Assembly (NCBI RefSeq): GCF_016125515.1
Contig: NZ_WGLO01000019.1
Location: 62,001 to 126,000 of the forward strand
Reading direction: 5' to 3'
Source: Hyphomonas sp.
GTDB lineage: Bacteria > Pseudomonadota > Alphaproteobacteria > Caulobacterales > Hyphomonadaceae
Length of the DNA: 64,000 bases
Positions 27,939-37,284 of this stretch are shown here, piece by piece. Position 1 is the stretch's first letter. Each line of letters opens with the position of its first letter. The notes beneath the pieces are model-generated. The model searched no databases. It had not been told where the DNA came from and saw only the letters and a list, made by a program, of their open reading frames with translations. The position numbers and the translations under genes are program-made.

Positions 27939-29012
27939 ATGCAATCGATCTACTGGGTGCTGACCTGGGCCTGCCATCGCAAATGCGTCCATTGCTACGA
28001 TGATCGTTTCCGTCCCTACCTTCGCGGCGCTTTGACCGATGTGGTGGCGGAGGGCCAGCAGGCCTACGACGCTGTGCTCGCAAACCTGCCGGATGATATG
28101 ACCTGGACCGACGCATCCGGCGTGCGGCAGCCGACGTTGCTGATCCTTGCTGGCGGCGAGCTGCTGATCGATGGTGTGCGGGAGGAATTGTTCTATCCCG
28201 TGCTGGACGCCATCCGGCGCCGCTGGCCGGATGCACCGCCGCGTCTGTCCGTACAGACCACCGGCGATGTGCTTGAGCCTGAATATCTCGATGCCATGCT
28301 TGCGCGCGGCGTGACCACGATCGCCATCGCCTCGATCGACGACTATCACGTGGGCATGAAAGGGGAGCGCAAGTTCCGCTTCATGGAGAAGATCCGCGCC
28401 ATGATGACGGAGCGGGGTGTGTCTGAAGTCTCGATCGGCGGCGCAAAGAGCGACAAGCTCAAATCGCCCGATCCAGCTTCGCGCCCTCAGGACGGACAGC
28501 CAACGTTCCTTTTCTTCGGCGCGCAAGAGGATCTCTGGATCGGAGAGCTGTGGCCGCGTGGCCGGGCCTGGGCCAATGGTCTGACGAAGGCCGGCTATGA
28601 AACCAATTTCTGTGCCCGATGGTCCGGTGCCCGGAATTTCCTGAAAATGCACGAAGCCGGCAGCGAGATTGCCATCGAGCCGGATGGTTCGATCTATCCG
28701 TGCTGCCTGAAAACCAAGGCGCCGCTCGGTTCGCTCGCCGAAGAGCGCCTGGAGGACATCTTCACCAGCGTCGGTGCGCTTCCATCGATCCAGGCCCTCA
28801 ACGCCGGAGACCCGGAGGGGATGGGGCTAGCCGGCGGCTGGAGCCGCGAAGTGTTCCGGAGCCGTTCGATCGCCACCGATGGCAAAGGACGCGAAATCAC
28901 AAATGCCTGCCTCGGCTGTGACCGCTATTTCGAGGAACATCTGAGCGCTGAATTGAAGGCGTTGCGGATGGCGCGACTGGCCACAAAAAAAGCCGCGCTG
29001 GCAGCCGGGTAA
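27939..29012 (+). CDS. Radical SAM protein with SPASM-like C-terminus, function unknown
   Basis: A 357-residue protein. The true start is the ATG at 27939 behind CCAGGAG; upstream in-frame codons are non-coding in character. The radical SAM cluster motif is C12-x3-C16-x2-C19 (WACHRKCVHC). The C-terminal part carries C225, C255-C256 (SIYPCCLK) and C324-x2-C327 (ACLGCDRY), a reduced SPASM/Twitch-like arrangement that may hold an auxiliary iron-sulfur cluster. SPASM enzymes often modify ribosomal peptides or proteins. I see no precursor peptide gene beside it, and I do not recognise the specific family. A TetR regulator gene follows after 156 bp. Confidence 0.85.
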   Translation: MQSIYWVLTWACHRKCVHCYDDRFRPYLRGALTDVVAEGQQAYDAVLANLPDDMTWTDASGVRQPTLLILAGGELLIDGVREELFYPVLDAIRRRWPDAPPRLSVQTTGDVLEPEYLDAMLARGVTTIAIASIDDYHVGMKGERKFRFMEKIRAMMTERGVSEVSIGGAKSDKLKSPDPASRPQDGQPTFLFFGAQEDLWIGELWPRGRAWANGLTKAGYETNFCARWSGARNFLKMHEAGSEIAIEPDGSIYPCCLKTKAPLGSLAEERLEDIFTSVGALPSIQALNAGDPEGMGLAGGWSREVFRSRSIATDGKGREITNACLGCDRYFEEHLSAELKALRMARLATKKAALAAG

Positions 29013-29030
29013 CGGCCTGCCGCGCGGCTT
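28984..29030 (-). terminator. Strong hairpin with an A-tract on its left: minus-strand terminator
   Basis: Arms 28990-29004 and 29017-29030 pair over 14 bp with one bulged T (28999) around a 12-base loop. On the left is a run of seven A, so on the minus strand the hairpin is followed by seven T, the classic intrinsic terminator. On the plus strand no T-run follows. It overlaps the last codons of the radical SAM gene. No minus-strand gene nearby needs it, so it may block antisense transcription or act bidirectionally. Confidence 0.6.
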
Positions 29031-29123
29031 AGGATTTGCAGTCCGGCCCCGAAGAACGGGTTCCACCCAGCCTGCGAAGAAATCGAGAGAGCGAAAAAAA
29101 GTCCTGCAAAGTCTGCAGTTACG

Positions 29124-29144
29124 TATTATACATACCATCGGTAT
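29124..29144. promoter_or_regulatory. TetR operator overlapping a -10 box
   Basis: The palindrome ATACC-ATC-GGTAT lies at 29132-29144, 24 bp before the tetR start, and touches a -10-like TATTAT at 29124-29129. Position and symmetry are typical of an autoregulated TetR repressor. No clear -35 box is seen. Confidence 0.55.
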
Positions 29145-29168
29145 CAAAGTGCCTCAAGAGGCAATTAC

Positions 29169-29759
29169 ATGGCAAAACGCACCTCTGAGCAGGCCGCTGA
29201 AACGCGCGACGACATCATCGCCGCCGCGCGGACATTGTTTACGGCCGAGGGGTATGCCGCCACCAGCGTGGCGGAGATCGTCAAGAAGGCGGGCCACTCC
29301 AAAGGCGCGTTGTTCCATCACTTTGAGAAGAAGGAAGACCTGTTCCTCGAGGTCTGGAAGCAGTTGCAGATCGAAATGGATTCCGAGGCCCGCGAAGCGG
29401 CGATCGCCAGCCGCTCCAAGACCGATCCTTACGCTTCATTCCTCGCCGGTTGCCGGATCTATCTCGAATGGTCGCGCCGCCTGGACTACCAGCGGATCGT
29501 GCTGGTGGACGGACCAGCAGTGCTGGGTATGGCGCGCTGGCACAAGCTCGACTTCGAACTGGGCAGTGAAAACATGACGCGCGGCACCGAGTTTCTTGCA
29601 CGCGCGGGGCGCTTTCCGCTGCACCTGTCGAAGTCAGCCGCCGTCATGCTGCAGTCGGCGCTCAATGGAGCAGGGTTCGTGCTTGCGTCCGGTAGTCCGG
29701 ACATCACCGAGGACGAAGTCTTCGATACGTTCGAGCGGCTGCTGCGCGGACTGGCTTAA
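29169..29759 (+). CDS. TetR family transcriptional regulator
   Basis: A 196-residue regulator. The N-terminal helix-turn-helix is typical (DDIIAAARTLFTAEGYAATS, then EIVKKAGHSKGALFHHF), with FEKKEDLF leading into the ligand-binding C-terminal domain, which is not conserved enough to name a ligand. It probably represses its own gene through the palindrome at 29132-29144. The stop overlaps the convergent SRAP gene by 4 bp. Target genes beyond itself are not evident; the radical SAM gene upstream is a candidate only by position. Confidence 0.93.
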   Translation: MAKRTSEQAAETRDDIIAAARTLFTAEGYAATSVAEIVKKAGHSKGALFHHFEKKEDLFLEVWKQLQIEMDSEAREAAIASRSKTDPYASFLAGCRIYLEWSRRLDYQRIVLVDGPAVLGMARWHKLDFELGSENMTRGTEFLARAGRFPLHLSKSAAVMLQSALNGAGFVLASGSPDITEDEVFDTFERLLRGLA

Positions 29760-30436
29760 ACCTCGTCCAGCAGTTCGGGGAAATTGTTCCGGACATTTCC
29801 GACCGCCGGCCCGATCGGCCAGGCCATCATGTCTTCGTTCGGGTAGGGTTCGAACAGCGGCGCCGGATCGCCCTTTGCCGCATCGAGCCACAGCCCATAA
29901 TTTTCCGGTGACAGGATCACGGGCATCCGGTCATGGATGCCGGCGGTGAAATCGTTGGGCTTCGTGGTGAGGATCGTGAAAGTCTGAAGTTCCGAACCGT
30001 CGATCAGGGCGGCGTCCCACAGGCCCGCTACGCAGAACCACCGACGGTTCTTCAGTTTGAAGGCAAACGGCGTCTTGGTCTTTCCGCTCACGGACCATTC
30101 GTAATAGCCCGAGATCGGCACCAGACAGCGCTTGTGCCGGAAGGCGCCGCGAAACACGGGCTTTTCCGCAGCCGTCTCGGATTGCGCATTGATGGTGGTG
30201 AACTTCTTTTCCGAAAGCGGCTTCGTCCACCAGGAGGGCACCAATCCCCACTGAGCTGGCACCATCTCGCGCGCCCGGGTCACTTCGTTGAGGCGCACAA
30301 TCGGATGGATCTGCGTGGGCGCCGCATTGTAAGTTGCCGGCGGCGGCTCAATACCTTCCGGCGGCTCGCCCATGATGTTCAGTGCCGCGAAGTATTCGGC
30401 CCAGGTGACGCCTTCACGGAAGAAGCGGCCACACAT
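29756..30436 (-). CDS. SRAP/HMCES (YedK) abasic-site crosslinking protein
   Basis: A 226-residue protein of the SOS response-associated peptidase family. YedK/HMCES proteins form a thiazolidine link between their N-terminal cysteine and abasic sites in single-stranded DNA, shielding them at replication forks. The catalytic set is present: Cys2 (exposed after Met removal), N83 in TINAQSET, E113 in GYYEW and H168 in IHDRMPVIL. It lies 12 bp downstream of carA on the same strand, so it is likely cotranscribed with it. Confidence 0.94.
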   Translation of the reverse strand: MCGRFFREGVTWAEYFAALNIMGEPPEGIEPPPATYNAAPTQIHPIVRLNEVTRAREMVPAQWGLVPSWWTKPLSEKKFTTINAQSETAAEKPVFRGAFRHKRCLVPISGYYEWSVSGKTKTPFAFKLKNRRWFCVAGLWDAALIDGSELQTFTILTTKPNDFTAGIHDRMPVILSPENYGLWLDAAKGDPAPLFEPYPNEDMMAWPIGPAVGNVRNNFPELLDEV

Positions 30437-30448
30437 GTCCGCCGCCGC

Positions 30449-31624
30449 CTATTTGCCCCGGTGCTGGCGCATCAGGCCGGCGAAGCGTTCAAACAGGTAG
30501 AAGCTGTCCTGCGGACCGGGAGAGGCTTCCGGGTGATGCTGTACCGAGATGATCGGTTTGCCTTCGACCGCGAGACCCGAGTTCGTGCCATCGAACAGTG
30601 AGCGGTGGCTTTCGGCAACGCCTGGAGGCAGAGTGGCGACATCCACGGTGAAGCCGTGGTTCATCGACACGATCTCGACCTTGCCGGTTGCAAGATCCTT
30701 CACCGGGTGGTTCGCGCCGTGGTGGCCCTGTGCCATCTTCATCGTCTTTGCGCCGAGAGCGAGCGCAAGCATCTGGTGGCCGAGGCAAATGCCGAGGATC
30801 GGTATGCCCGATGCAATCAGCTCACGGATCATTGCGCCGGAACGCACATAGGTTGCGGCCGGGTCGCCGGGCCCGTTGGAGAACACCACGCCGTCCGGCT
30901 TGAGTGCCAGCACGTCAGCCGCCGTGGCGTCGCCGTTCAAGACCGTCGCGCGGCCGCCGACATTAGCGAGGTTGCGCAGGATGTTCTTCTTCAGGCCGAA
31001 ATCGACGACCACGACATGGAATTCGGCATTGCCCATCTGCACATGGCCCGCGCCCGGCTTCCACAGACCCTCAGTATGCTCAAAAGGCTCTTCCTGCACG
31101 ACATCCGCGGCGAGGTCTGCATTGTCGAGGCCGGGCCAGGCCTTGGCCGCGGCGATCAGGGCGTTGAAGTCGATGCTGCCCTCCGGCTGGTGGCAGATGG
31201 CAGCCTTCGGCATGCCGAGCTCGCGTATGCGCCGGGTTAGGGCGCGGGTGTCGACGCCTGAGAGGCCGATGATGCCCTTGCGGGTCAGCCAGACGCCAAA
31301 ATCCTCAGCCGCGCGCCAGTTTGACGGCGCCGTGATCTGCTCGCGGAAGATCGCGCCCCGCGCTGCGTCCCCGGCGGGCGGCGTGGACTCCTCGTGGTCT
31401 TCGGGGTTGGCGCCAACATTGCCGATATGGGGGAAGGTGAACAGCACCAGCTGCTGGGCATAGGAGGGATCTGTCAGGATCTCCTGATAGCCCGTCATCG
31501 CCGTATTGAAGCACAATTCGCCGGTTTTTATGCCGGTTGCCCCGGCGCCATGGCCCGCAAATACGGTGCCGTCCGCAAGGGCAAGGGCCCCGGTGGCTGA
31601 GTCCATATCTTGATTCTTGCTCAC
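30449..31624 (-). CDS. carA: Carbamoyl-phosphate synthase small subunit
   Basis: CarA hydrolyses glutamine and channels ammonia to CarB. The 391-residue protein has the N-terminal CPSase small-chain domain ([15 protein letters not shown] region) and a class I glutamine amidotransferase domain with the nucleophile Cys in GICLGHQM and the His/Glu pair in HHPEASPGP. The start is GTG at 31624 behind GAGGT; an ATG at 31606 is an alternative. It is divergent from yqeY, and its partner carB is 7 kb away. Confidence 0.97.
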   Translation of the reverse strand: MSKNQDMDSATGALALADGTVFAGHGAGATGIKTGELCFNTAMTGYQEILTDPSYAQQLVLFTFPHIGNVGANPEDHEESTPPAGDAARGAIFREQITAPSNWRAAEDFGVWLTRKGIIGLSGVDTRALTRRIRELGMPKAAICHQPEGSIDFNALIAAAKAWPGLDNADLAADVVQEEPFEHTEGLWKPGAGHVQMGNAEFHVVVVDFGLKKNILRNLANVGGRATVLNGDATAADVLALKPDGVVFSNGPGDPAATYVRSGAMIRELIASGIPILGICLGHQMLALALGAKTMKMAQGHHGANHPVKDLATGKVEIVSMNHGFTVDVATLPPGVAESHRSLFDGTNSGLAVEGKPIISVQHHPEASPGPQDSFYLFERFAGLMRQHRGK

Positions 31625-31653
31625 AGAACGATTACCTCAGCGCGCTTGACTGG

Positions 31654-31684
31654 TTGACTCGGTGTTAACCAGTCTGGCTAAAAC
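31654..31684 (+). promoter_or_regulatory. Candidate housekeeping promoter for yqeY
   Basis: TTGACT (31654-31659) is followed after 17 bp by GCTAAAAC (31677-31684), which matches the GCTANAWC -10 element described for Caulobacter sigma-73. A second TTGACT lies at 31646. It points toward yqeY in the carA-yqeY divergent region. Confidence 0.45.
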
Positions 31685-31790
31685 TTGGCCGCTTATTGGG
31701 GCTGAGTCTCCGCACCGTCAAGCAGCGTGCTTAAAGTGCGGGCGTAGAAAGGCATTGGACGGCATGGGCCGCGAAGACGTGTCAGCGTGT

Positions 31791-32264
31791 ATGGGACTCA
31801 GAGCCCGCATCCTACAGGCACTCAAGGACGAATCGGATTCCATCGGCGATGAGACAAAGCGGGCCACGCTGCGTCTGATCGAGTGTGCGATCCGTGACAG
31901 GGATGTCTGTGCGCGCGGACGTGGCCAAGGGGCCGGCTGTCCGGACGAGGATGTCCGCCGCGTGCTCGAAACACTGGTCCAGCAGCGCGAAGCGTCCGCT
32001 CGTGAGCACGATGATGAAGGTCGCATCGAAGACGCCATCCGCGAGCGCGAAGAAATCGCCATCATCAAGCAATTCCTGCCCAAGCCGCTTTCCGGCAAGG
32101 CGCTCGACATCGCGGTGAAGCAGGTGGTTGAAGACCTCGGTGCCTCGAAACTGACCGATCTCGGCCGCTGTGTGACGGCGCTCAAGGAGCGTTATCCGGG
32201 CCTGATCGAGGCTGCCAGCGCGGGCCAGGCGGTTCGTGCCAAGCTCACCAAAGCATCGCTCTGA
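31791..32264 (+). CDS. GatB/YqeY domain protein
   Basis: A protein of about 157 residues when read from the ATG at 31791 (MGLRARILQALKDES), which matches the usual YqeY start; ATG at 31764 would add nine residues. The all-helical YqeY domain resembles the tail of GatB, the tRNA-binding part of the Glu/Gln amidotransferase (REREEIAIIKQFLPKPLSG and DLGRCVTALKERYPGLIEA). A function in tRNA-dependent amidation is assumed from the fold only. It lies between carA and dnaG as in Caulobacter relatives. Confidence 0.9.
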   Translation: MGLRARILQALKDESDSIGDETKRATLRLIECAIRDRDVCARGRGQGAGCPDEDVRRVLETLVQQREASAREHDDEGRIEDAIREREEIAIIKQFLPKPLSGKALDIAVKQVVEDLGASKLTDLGRCVTALKERYPGLIEAASAGQAVRAKLTKASL

Positions 32265-32290
32265 TACAAAGTCCAATTGCGCGCCTGCGA

Positions 32291-32320
32291 CGCCGTCCGA
32301 ATGGGCGGCGCCTTGTTCTT
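32291..32320 (+). terminator. Probable terminator after yqeY
   Basis: CGCCGTCC and GGGCGGCG (32291-32298 with 32303-32310, one G-T wobble) form a stem with a GAAT tetraloop, followed by the T-rich CCTTGTTCTT. Confidence 0.5.
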
Positions 32321-32426
32321 TCCTTGAAATCGCAGCGCAATTGCCCTGAGTCTGGACCCGACTTTACTCGCGACCCGCGCCTCTCGTGGTAGGCTTTGCC
32401 CACACTACCAACGAAGGGAATCTCCC

Positions 32427-33086
32427 ATGAAACCCCTTCTCATGACGGCTGGTGTAATTGCCCTGACGATGTCCGCAGCATCCTGCGGCGCCAGCAAGAC
32501 CGAAACAACCTACACGCCCCAGCAGGTTGCTGAAGTGCCGGCGCCGTTTGAAGCGGATGTCACGGCCGGTCCGGCCGAGCGCCAGACTTTCCAGCTGGCG
32601 TCGGGCGAATTTGCAGGGTCCGACTTGATCGGCGCCTCCGTCCACATTGCGGCGGGCGAGGAAATCGCCAACGTCGCCGATATCCGCCTCGCTGAGGTTG
32701 GTTTGGAGCCGATGATCATCCTGCGCGATGGCGGCGTCGCCGGCGAACTGCACACGATCGGCTTCCAGGATGCCACGATCGTTCCCGATCCGGACACGTC
32801 CGGCGACGCGCCGAACCTGATGGTGCAGTTCTCCGGTCAAACCCTGAAAACGCTGCCGGTGTTCGAACAGCCCAAGGCGGATGATTACACCTTCGCCTCG
32901 GAAATGATGGGCACCAACGCCACAATCACGTCCAGCGGTGAAACCGCCCGGATCCACGACATCGTCCTGACGAATACCGGCGAAGCCCGCTTTGCCGTGA
33001 TTTCGCCGGTCGTGCTTAATCCTGAGCAGATCGTGGTCAATGCCAATTCGATCCTCGTCTCCCAGGGGGGGCGGATGGCGAGATGA
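32427..33086 (+). CDS. Lipoprotein with two PRC-barrel-like repeats
   Basis: A 219-residue predicted lipoprotein with lipobox SAASC (Cys20). Two similar segments follow: SDLIGASVHIAAGEEIANVADI and SEMMGTNATITSSGETARIHDI, each opening with the Gly-rich turn and followed by a strand pattern typical of PRC-barrel domains. These domains are found in photosynthetic reaction centres and in RimM, but also in stress and envelope proteins. I cannot assign a role. It lies alone between yqeY and dnaG and interrupts that otherwise familiar order. Confidence 0.7.
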   Translation: MKPLLMTAGVIALTMSAASCGASKTETTYTPQQVAEVPAPFEADVTAGPAERQTFQLASGEFAGSDLIGASVHIAAGEEIANVADIRLAEVGLEPMIILRDGGVAGELHTIGFQDATIVPDPDTSGDAPNLMVQFSGQTLKTLPVFEQPKADDYTFASEMMGTNATITSSGETARIHDIVLTNTGEARFAVISPVVLNPEQIVVNANSILVSQGGRMAR

Positions 33087-33165
33087 CGCTGGACCTGATG
33101 GCGCAGGATCTTGCGGTCGCCCCCGAGTACCCCCGGGAATAACCGGCCCACAGCCTGCGTTTGGG

Positions 33166-33195
33166 GCCCCCGGACGGCGGGGCTCCATTTCGTTT
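33166..33195 (+). terminator. Weak terminator before dnaG
   Basis: GCCCC and GGGGC (33166-33170 with 33179-33183) form a short stem with an eight-base loop, followed by TCCATTTCGTTT. It would end the PRC-barrel lipoprotein transcript. Confidence 0.35.
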
Positions 33196-33251
33196 CGCCA
33201 GTATGAATTGCTGCGTTTCCCTCACCGCGCGAAAGCAGTAGACTGGCAAGA

Positions 33252-35117
33252 ATGTCCCAGCCCGTCCGCATTCCTGACGGCTTCGTAGAGGAGCTGAAAG
33301 CGCGCATCCGTCCCTCGGACGTGATCGGGCGCAAGGTGAAGCTCACCAAGAAGGGCAAGGAATGGGTTGGCCTGTCCCCCTTCACCAACGAGAAAACGCC
33401 GAGCTTCTACGTCAACGACCAGAAGCGGATTTTCAAATGCTTCTCCTCCGGAACCGGCGGCGACGTCATCAACTTCGTGATGGAGACCGAGCGGCTGTCC
33501 TTCTTGGAGGCGGTCGAGAAGCTTGCCGAAGAAGCCGGCATGCAACTGCCGAAGGCAAGCCCGCAAGCCGTTGAGGAGTATGACCATCGCAAGCGGCTCA
33601 TCGCGGCCTGCGAAGCGGCGGCGAACTGGTTCGAAGACCGGTTACATTCATCCGAAGGCAGCGCGGCGCGCACCTATCTCGAAGGCCGGGGCCTGGAGCC
33701 TGCCGCGTGGAAACGCCACCGTCTCGGCTATGCGCCGGATGACTGGCGCCGTACCCGCGCGCATCTCCACGAGAAGGGCTTTACCGACAAGGAGCTGATC
33801 GAGACCGGACTGATCCGCGAAAGCGACAAGGGCGGCGAGCCGTTCGACTTTTTCCGCGGCCGCCTGATGTTCCCGATCACCGATGTGCGCGGCGCCGTCA
33901 TTGCATTCGGGGGCAGGGGGCTGACGCCCGATGCCAAGCCAAAATACCTGAACTCGGGGGATACCGAGCTCTTCCACAAATCCACGGTGCTCTACCGTTA
34001 CCGCGCCGCCCGGGAAGCGCTGGGCGCTGGCGAGGGCGGCGGACTGATCGTGTGTGAGGGCTATATGGACGCCATTGCGCTCGCGGAGGCCGGTTTTGGC
34101 CAGGCCGTGGCCCCGCTTGGCACCGCGCTGACCGAAGAACAGCTGCAATTGATCTGGAAAGCGGGCCCAGAGCCCGTGATGTGTTTCGATGGTGACAGGG
34201 CCGGCCTCGGCGCCGCCTACCGGGCGCTGGACCGTGCGTTGCCCTTCGTCGAACCTGGAAGATCCGTGTTTTTCGTCCTGTTGCCGGACGGGATGGACCC
34301 GGATGACCTGATCCGGGCCCGGGGTGTGCTGGCCATGCGCGAGCAGCTGGACCAACGCCTTCCGCTTTCGGAACTGCTCTGGCGGCGCGAGCGTGATGCC
34401 GAACCTCTCGATACGCCCGAGCGCCAGGCCGGTCTCGAAGCACGCCTGATGGCAGCGTGCAGCCAGATCCGCCATGGCGGGGTGAAAGCGGCCTATGAGC
34501 GCGATCTGAAGTCCCGGCTGCGCGATCACATGTGGGCCCTGCGCGACGCCAAGCGTAGTGCCAGCTACAGGAAGGGCCGGCCCGGATCGGGACAGATTCC
34601 CGCCGATGGCGAACCCGCCCAGGCCGAGCTGAAACAGGGCCCCCCCGCCAAGCTGCGCGGCCTTGGCACGATTGTCATGGCGGTTGACAGCCCCTTCCTG
34701 CTTGCGAAGGGGGCCGAGACGCTCGCGGCCTGTGCATTGGCCGATCCCGATGTGACGAAAATCCGTGATACGCTGCTGGACCTGGCAAATGCGGGAAAGC
34801 CTATTGACCGGGCCCTGTTGACCGCCCATTTAACCCAAACTGGGTACATGCGTGCTGCCAGTTTGCTCAAAGAATATCCCGCAACGCCTCAGATAGCGGC
34901 CGATGGGCCCGAGGCTCGGGAGTGGCTGATCGCCCTCGAGCAATATGTGGCAGCCGGGCGACCCGGCCAGGAAATACCCGGCTCTGGCATGGAAGATGCG
35001 AGCGGGGTAGCCTCGACGTCGCCTTCGGGTTGGCGGCGCAGGCATCAAATGGTCGCGGAGCGACGGGCCCTCAAAGCCCGCATGAACGAAGCAGCAGGCA
35101 AGCGCAGCGACAGCTGA
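33252..35117 (+). CDS. dnaG: DNA primase DnaG
   Basis: DnaG makes RNA primers at the replication fork. The 621-residue protein has the N-terminal CHC2-type region, the TOPRIM catalytic core with VCEGYMDAI and CFDGDRAG, and a C-terminal helicase-binding region. The N-terminal zinc module is degenerate: at the spacing of the usual C-x2-H-x17-C-x2-C ligands this protein has S42, T45, C63 and S66, so three of four zinc ligands are lost. The surrounding fold ([13 protein letters not shown]) is kept, so the module is probably zinc-free rather than deleted. It precedes rpoD, as in many alphaproteobacteria. Confidence 0.97.
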   Translation: MSQPVRIPDGFVEELKARIRPSDVIGRKVKLTKKGKEWVGLSPFTNEKTPSFYVNDQKRIFKCFSSGTGGDVINFVMETERLSFLEAVEKLAEEAGMQLPKASPQAVEEYDHRKRLIAACEAAANWFEDRLHSSEGSAARTYLEGRGLEPAAWKRHRLGYAPDDWRRTRAHLHEKGFTDKELIETGLIRESDKGGEPFDFFRGRLMFPITDVRGAVIAFGGRGLTPDAKPKYLNSGDTELFHKSTVLYRYRAAREALGAGEGGGLIVCEGYMDAIALAEAGFGQAVAPLGTALTEEQLQLIWKAGPEPVMCFDGDRAGLGAAYRALDRALPFVEPGRSVFFVLLPDGMDPDDLIRARGVLAMREQLDQRLPLSELLWRRERDAEPLDTPERQAGLEARLMAACSQIRHGGVKAAYERDLKSRLRDHMWALRDAKRSASYRKGRPGSGQIPADGEPAQAELKQGPPAKLRGLGTIVMAVDSPFLLAKGAETLAACALADPDVTKIRDTLLDLANAGKPIDRALLTAHLTQTGYMRAASLLKEYPATPQIAADGPEAREWLIALEQYVAAGRPGQEIPGSGMEDASGVASTSPSGWRRRHQMVAERRALKARMNEAAGKRSDS

Positions 35118-35187
35118 TCGGCAGGGCGATTCACAGAAGGCGATGGCGGGCAAGAGGCGGCCACCTTCGCTAGGGAGAGACTTGAAT

Positions 35188-37185
35188 ATGGCGACAGCCA
35201 CCAAGAAGAAAAAGAACACGGCCGGTGATGGCGAAGGTGAAGACGACAAGGAAACCGAAGGCGGTCTTGTCGATTTCAATGCGACAGACGTCAAAAAGGT
35301 CCTGAAGCGCGCCCAGAAGCGCGGCTTCATCACCCATGACGAAATCAACCAGCTGCTTCCGGATTCGGACATGAGCTCGGACCAGATCGAGGACGTCATG
35401 TCCCAGATCTCCGAGATGGGCATTGCCGTCGTTGAAACGGAAGAAGAGGCTGAGGAGCAGGGCAAGGCCCTGACCAAGCTTGAGGACAAGAAAGTCCTCG
35501 CGAAGAAAGGCAACGCCCGCGGTTCCGACCGGACCGACGACCCCGTGCGCATGTACCTTCGTGAAATGGGCGCCGTGGAACTGCTCTCGCGCGAAGGCGA
35601 GATAGCGATTGCAAAGCGGATCGAAGCCGGCCGCGATGCGATGATCCGCGGCCTGTGCGAAAGCCCGCTGACCTTCGAAGCCATGATGGTGTGGCGCGAC
35701 GAGTTGATGAACGAGCGCATCCTGCTGCGCGATCTCATCGATCTTGAAGCGACCTATGGCGCGGAGAATCCACCGCCGGAGCCCAAGCCCGTCGAGGAGA
35801 AGGCGCCTGAGCCGCCGCCGGTCAAAGGCAAGAAGCGCAGCCAGGAAGAGGTCGACGAGGTCGAAGCCGAGCGCCTGCGCCAGCAGCAGCAGGAAGAGGA
35901 AGAGGAAGACGACGCGGCCGCGATGTCGATGTCGGCGATGGAAGGCGAACTGCGCGAAGGCGTACTCGCCAAGCTCGATGAGATCGCCGAGAGCTTCGGC
36001 CGCTTCCGCAAGCTGCAGGACCGCCTGGTCGGCCGCCGGCTGGAAGGTAAGGACCTGACGCCGAAAGCGCAGCACGAGTATGACGAGCTGTCGCTTCTGA
36101 TCGTCGAGAACCTCAAGACGATCCACATCAACAACGCCCGTATCGAGGCGCTGGTCGAACAGCTCTACGCCATCAACAAGAAGCTGATGGGCCTCGAAGG
36201 CAAGCTGATGCGTCTGGCCGACGCGCACGGCGTCCCGCGCAAGGAATTCCTCGAGAACTATATCGGTTGCGAACTCGAGCCGAACTGGGCCGAGCGCGTG
36301 CGCGTTATTTCCGCCAAGTGGAAACGCCTGCTCGATGGCAAGGGTGCCGAGATCGAAGAAGTCCGTGCCGAGATCACCGAGATCGCGACCGAGATCGGTA
36401 TCCCGATCGACGACTTCCGCCGGATAGTCCAGACCGTGCAGAAGGGCGAGCGCGAAGCGCGCATTGCGAAGAAGGAGATGGTGGAAGCCAACCTCCGTCT
36501 CGTGATCTCGATCGCGAAGAAATACACGAACCGCGGCCTGCAATTCCTGGATCTCATCCAGGAGGGCAATATCGGCCTGATGAAAGCGGTCGACAAGTTC
36601 GAGTATCGCCGCGGCTACAAGTTCTCGACCTATGCCACCTGGTGGATCCGTCAGGCGATCACCCGGTCCATCGCGGACCAGGCCCGCACGATCCGTATCC
36701 CGGTGCATATGATCGAGACGATCAACAAGATAATCCGTACACAGCGCCAGATGCTGCACGAGATCGGCCGCGAGCCGACCCCGGAAGAGCTGGCTGAGAA
36801 GCTCGGCCTGCCGCTTGAGAAGATCCGCAAGGTTCTGAAGATCGCGAAAGAGCCGATCTCTCTGGAAACCCCGATCGGCGACGACGAGGATTCAAACCTC
36901 GGTGACTTCATCGAGGACAAGATGGCGCTGCTTCCGGTGGACGCCGCGATCCAGTCGAACCTGCGTGAGACGACGACCCGCGTTCTGGCCTCGCTTACGC
37001 CGCGCGAAGAGCGTGTTCTTCGTATGCGCTTCGGCATCGGCATGAATACGGACCACACGCTGGAAGAAGTCGGCCAGCAGTTCTCGGTCACCCGCGAACG
37101 TATCCGCCAGATCGAAGCCAAGGCGCTGAGGAAACTCAAGCACCCGAGCCGGTCGCGGAAGCTGCGGAGCTTCCTGGATACCTGA
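35188..37185 (+). CDS. rpoD: Primary sigma factor RpoD (sigma-70 type)
   Basis: The housekeeping sigma factor. I start it at the ATG at 35188 (MATATKKKK) behind AGGGAGAG, which gives 665 residues. Region 1.1 ([19 protein letters not shown]), 1.2 ([19 protein letters not shown]), a long non-conserved region with a Lys/Glu-rich acidic stretch, regions 2.1-2.4 ([19 protein letters not shown]), 3 and 4.2 ([19 protein letters not shown]) are all present. It follows dnaG by 70 bp and is closed by a strong terminator. Confidence 0.98.
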   Translation: MATATKKKKNTAGDGEGEDDKETEGGLVDFNATDVKKVLKRAQKRGFITHDEINQLLPDSDMSSDQIEDVMSQISEMGIAVVETEEEAEEQGKALTKLEDKKVLAKKGNARGSDRTDDPVRMYLREMGAVELLSREGEIAIAKRIEAGRDAMIRGLCESPLTFEAMMVWRDELMNERILLRDLIDLEATYGAENPPPEPKPVEEKAPEPPPVKGKKRSQEEVDEVEAERLRQQQQEEEEEDDAAAMSMSAMEGELREGVLAKLDEIAESFGRFRKLQDRLVGRRLEGKDLTPKAQHEYDELSLLIVENLKTIHINNARIEALVEQLYAINKKLMGLEGKLMRLADAHGVPRKEFLENYIGCELEPNWAERVRVISAKWKRLLDGKGAEIEEVRAEITEIATEIGIPIDDFRRIVQTVQKGEREARIAKKEMVEANLRLVISIAKKYTNRGLQFLDLIQEGNIGLMKAVDKFEYRRGYKFSTYATWWIRQAITRSIADQARTIRIPVHMIETINKIIRTQRQMLHEIGREPTPEELAEKLGLPLEKIRKVLKIAKEPISLETPIGDDEDSNLGDFIEDKMALLPVDAAIQSNLRETTTRVLASLTPREERVLRMRFGIGMNTDHTLEEVGQQFSVTRERIRQIEAKALRKLKHPSRSRKLRSFLDT

Positions 37186-37194
37186 TCCAGACAC

Positions 37195-37224
37195 AAAGGG
37201 CGGCCTCCGGGCCGCCCTTTTTTT
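37195..37224 (+). terminator. Rho-independent terminator of rpoD
   Basis: AAAGGGCGGCC (37195-37205) pairs perfectly with GGCCGCCCTTT (37210-37220) around the loop TCCG, followed by further T to 37224. It begins 9 bp after the rpoD stop. Confidence 0.92.
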
Positions 37225-37284
37225 GCATTGTCCGCGGCGCTGCGCCGCCTTTTCAAATTGTCCTGCAATTATCATCCTGCCGCC

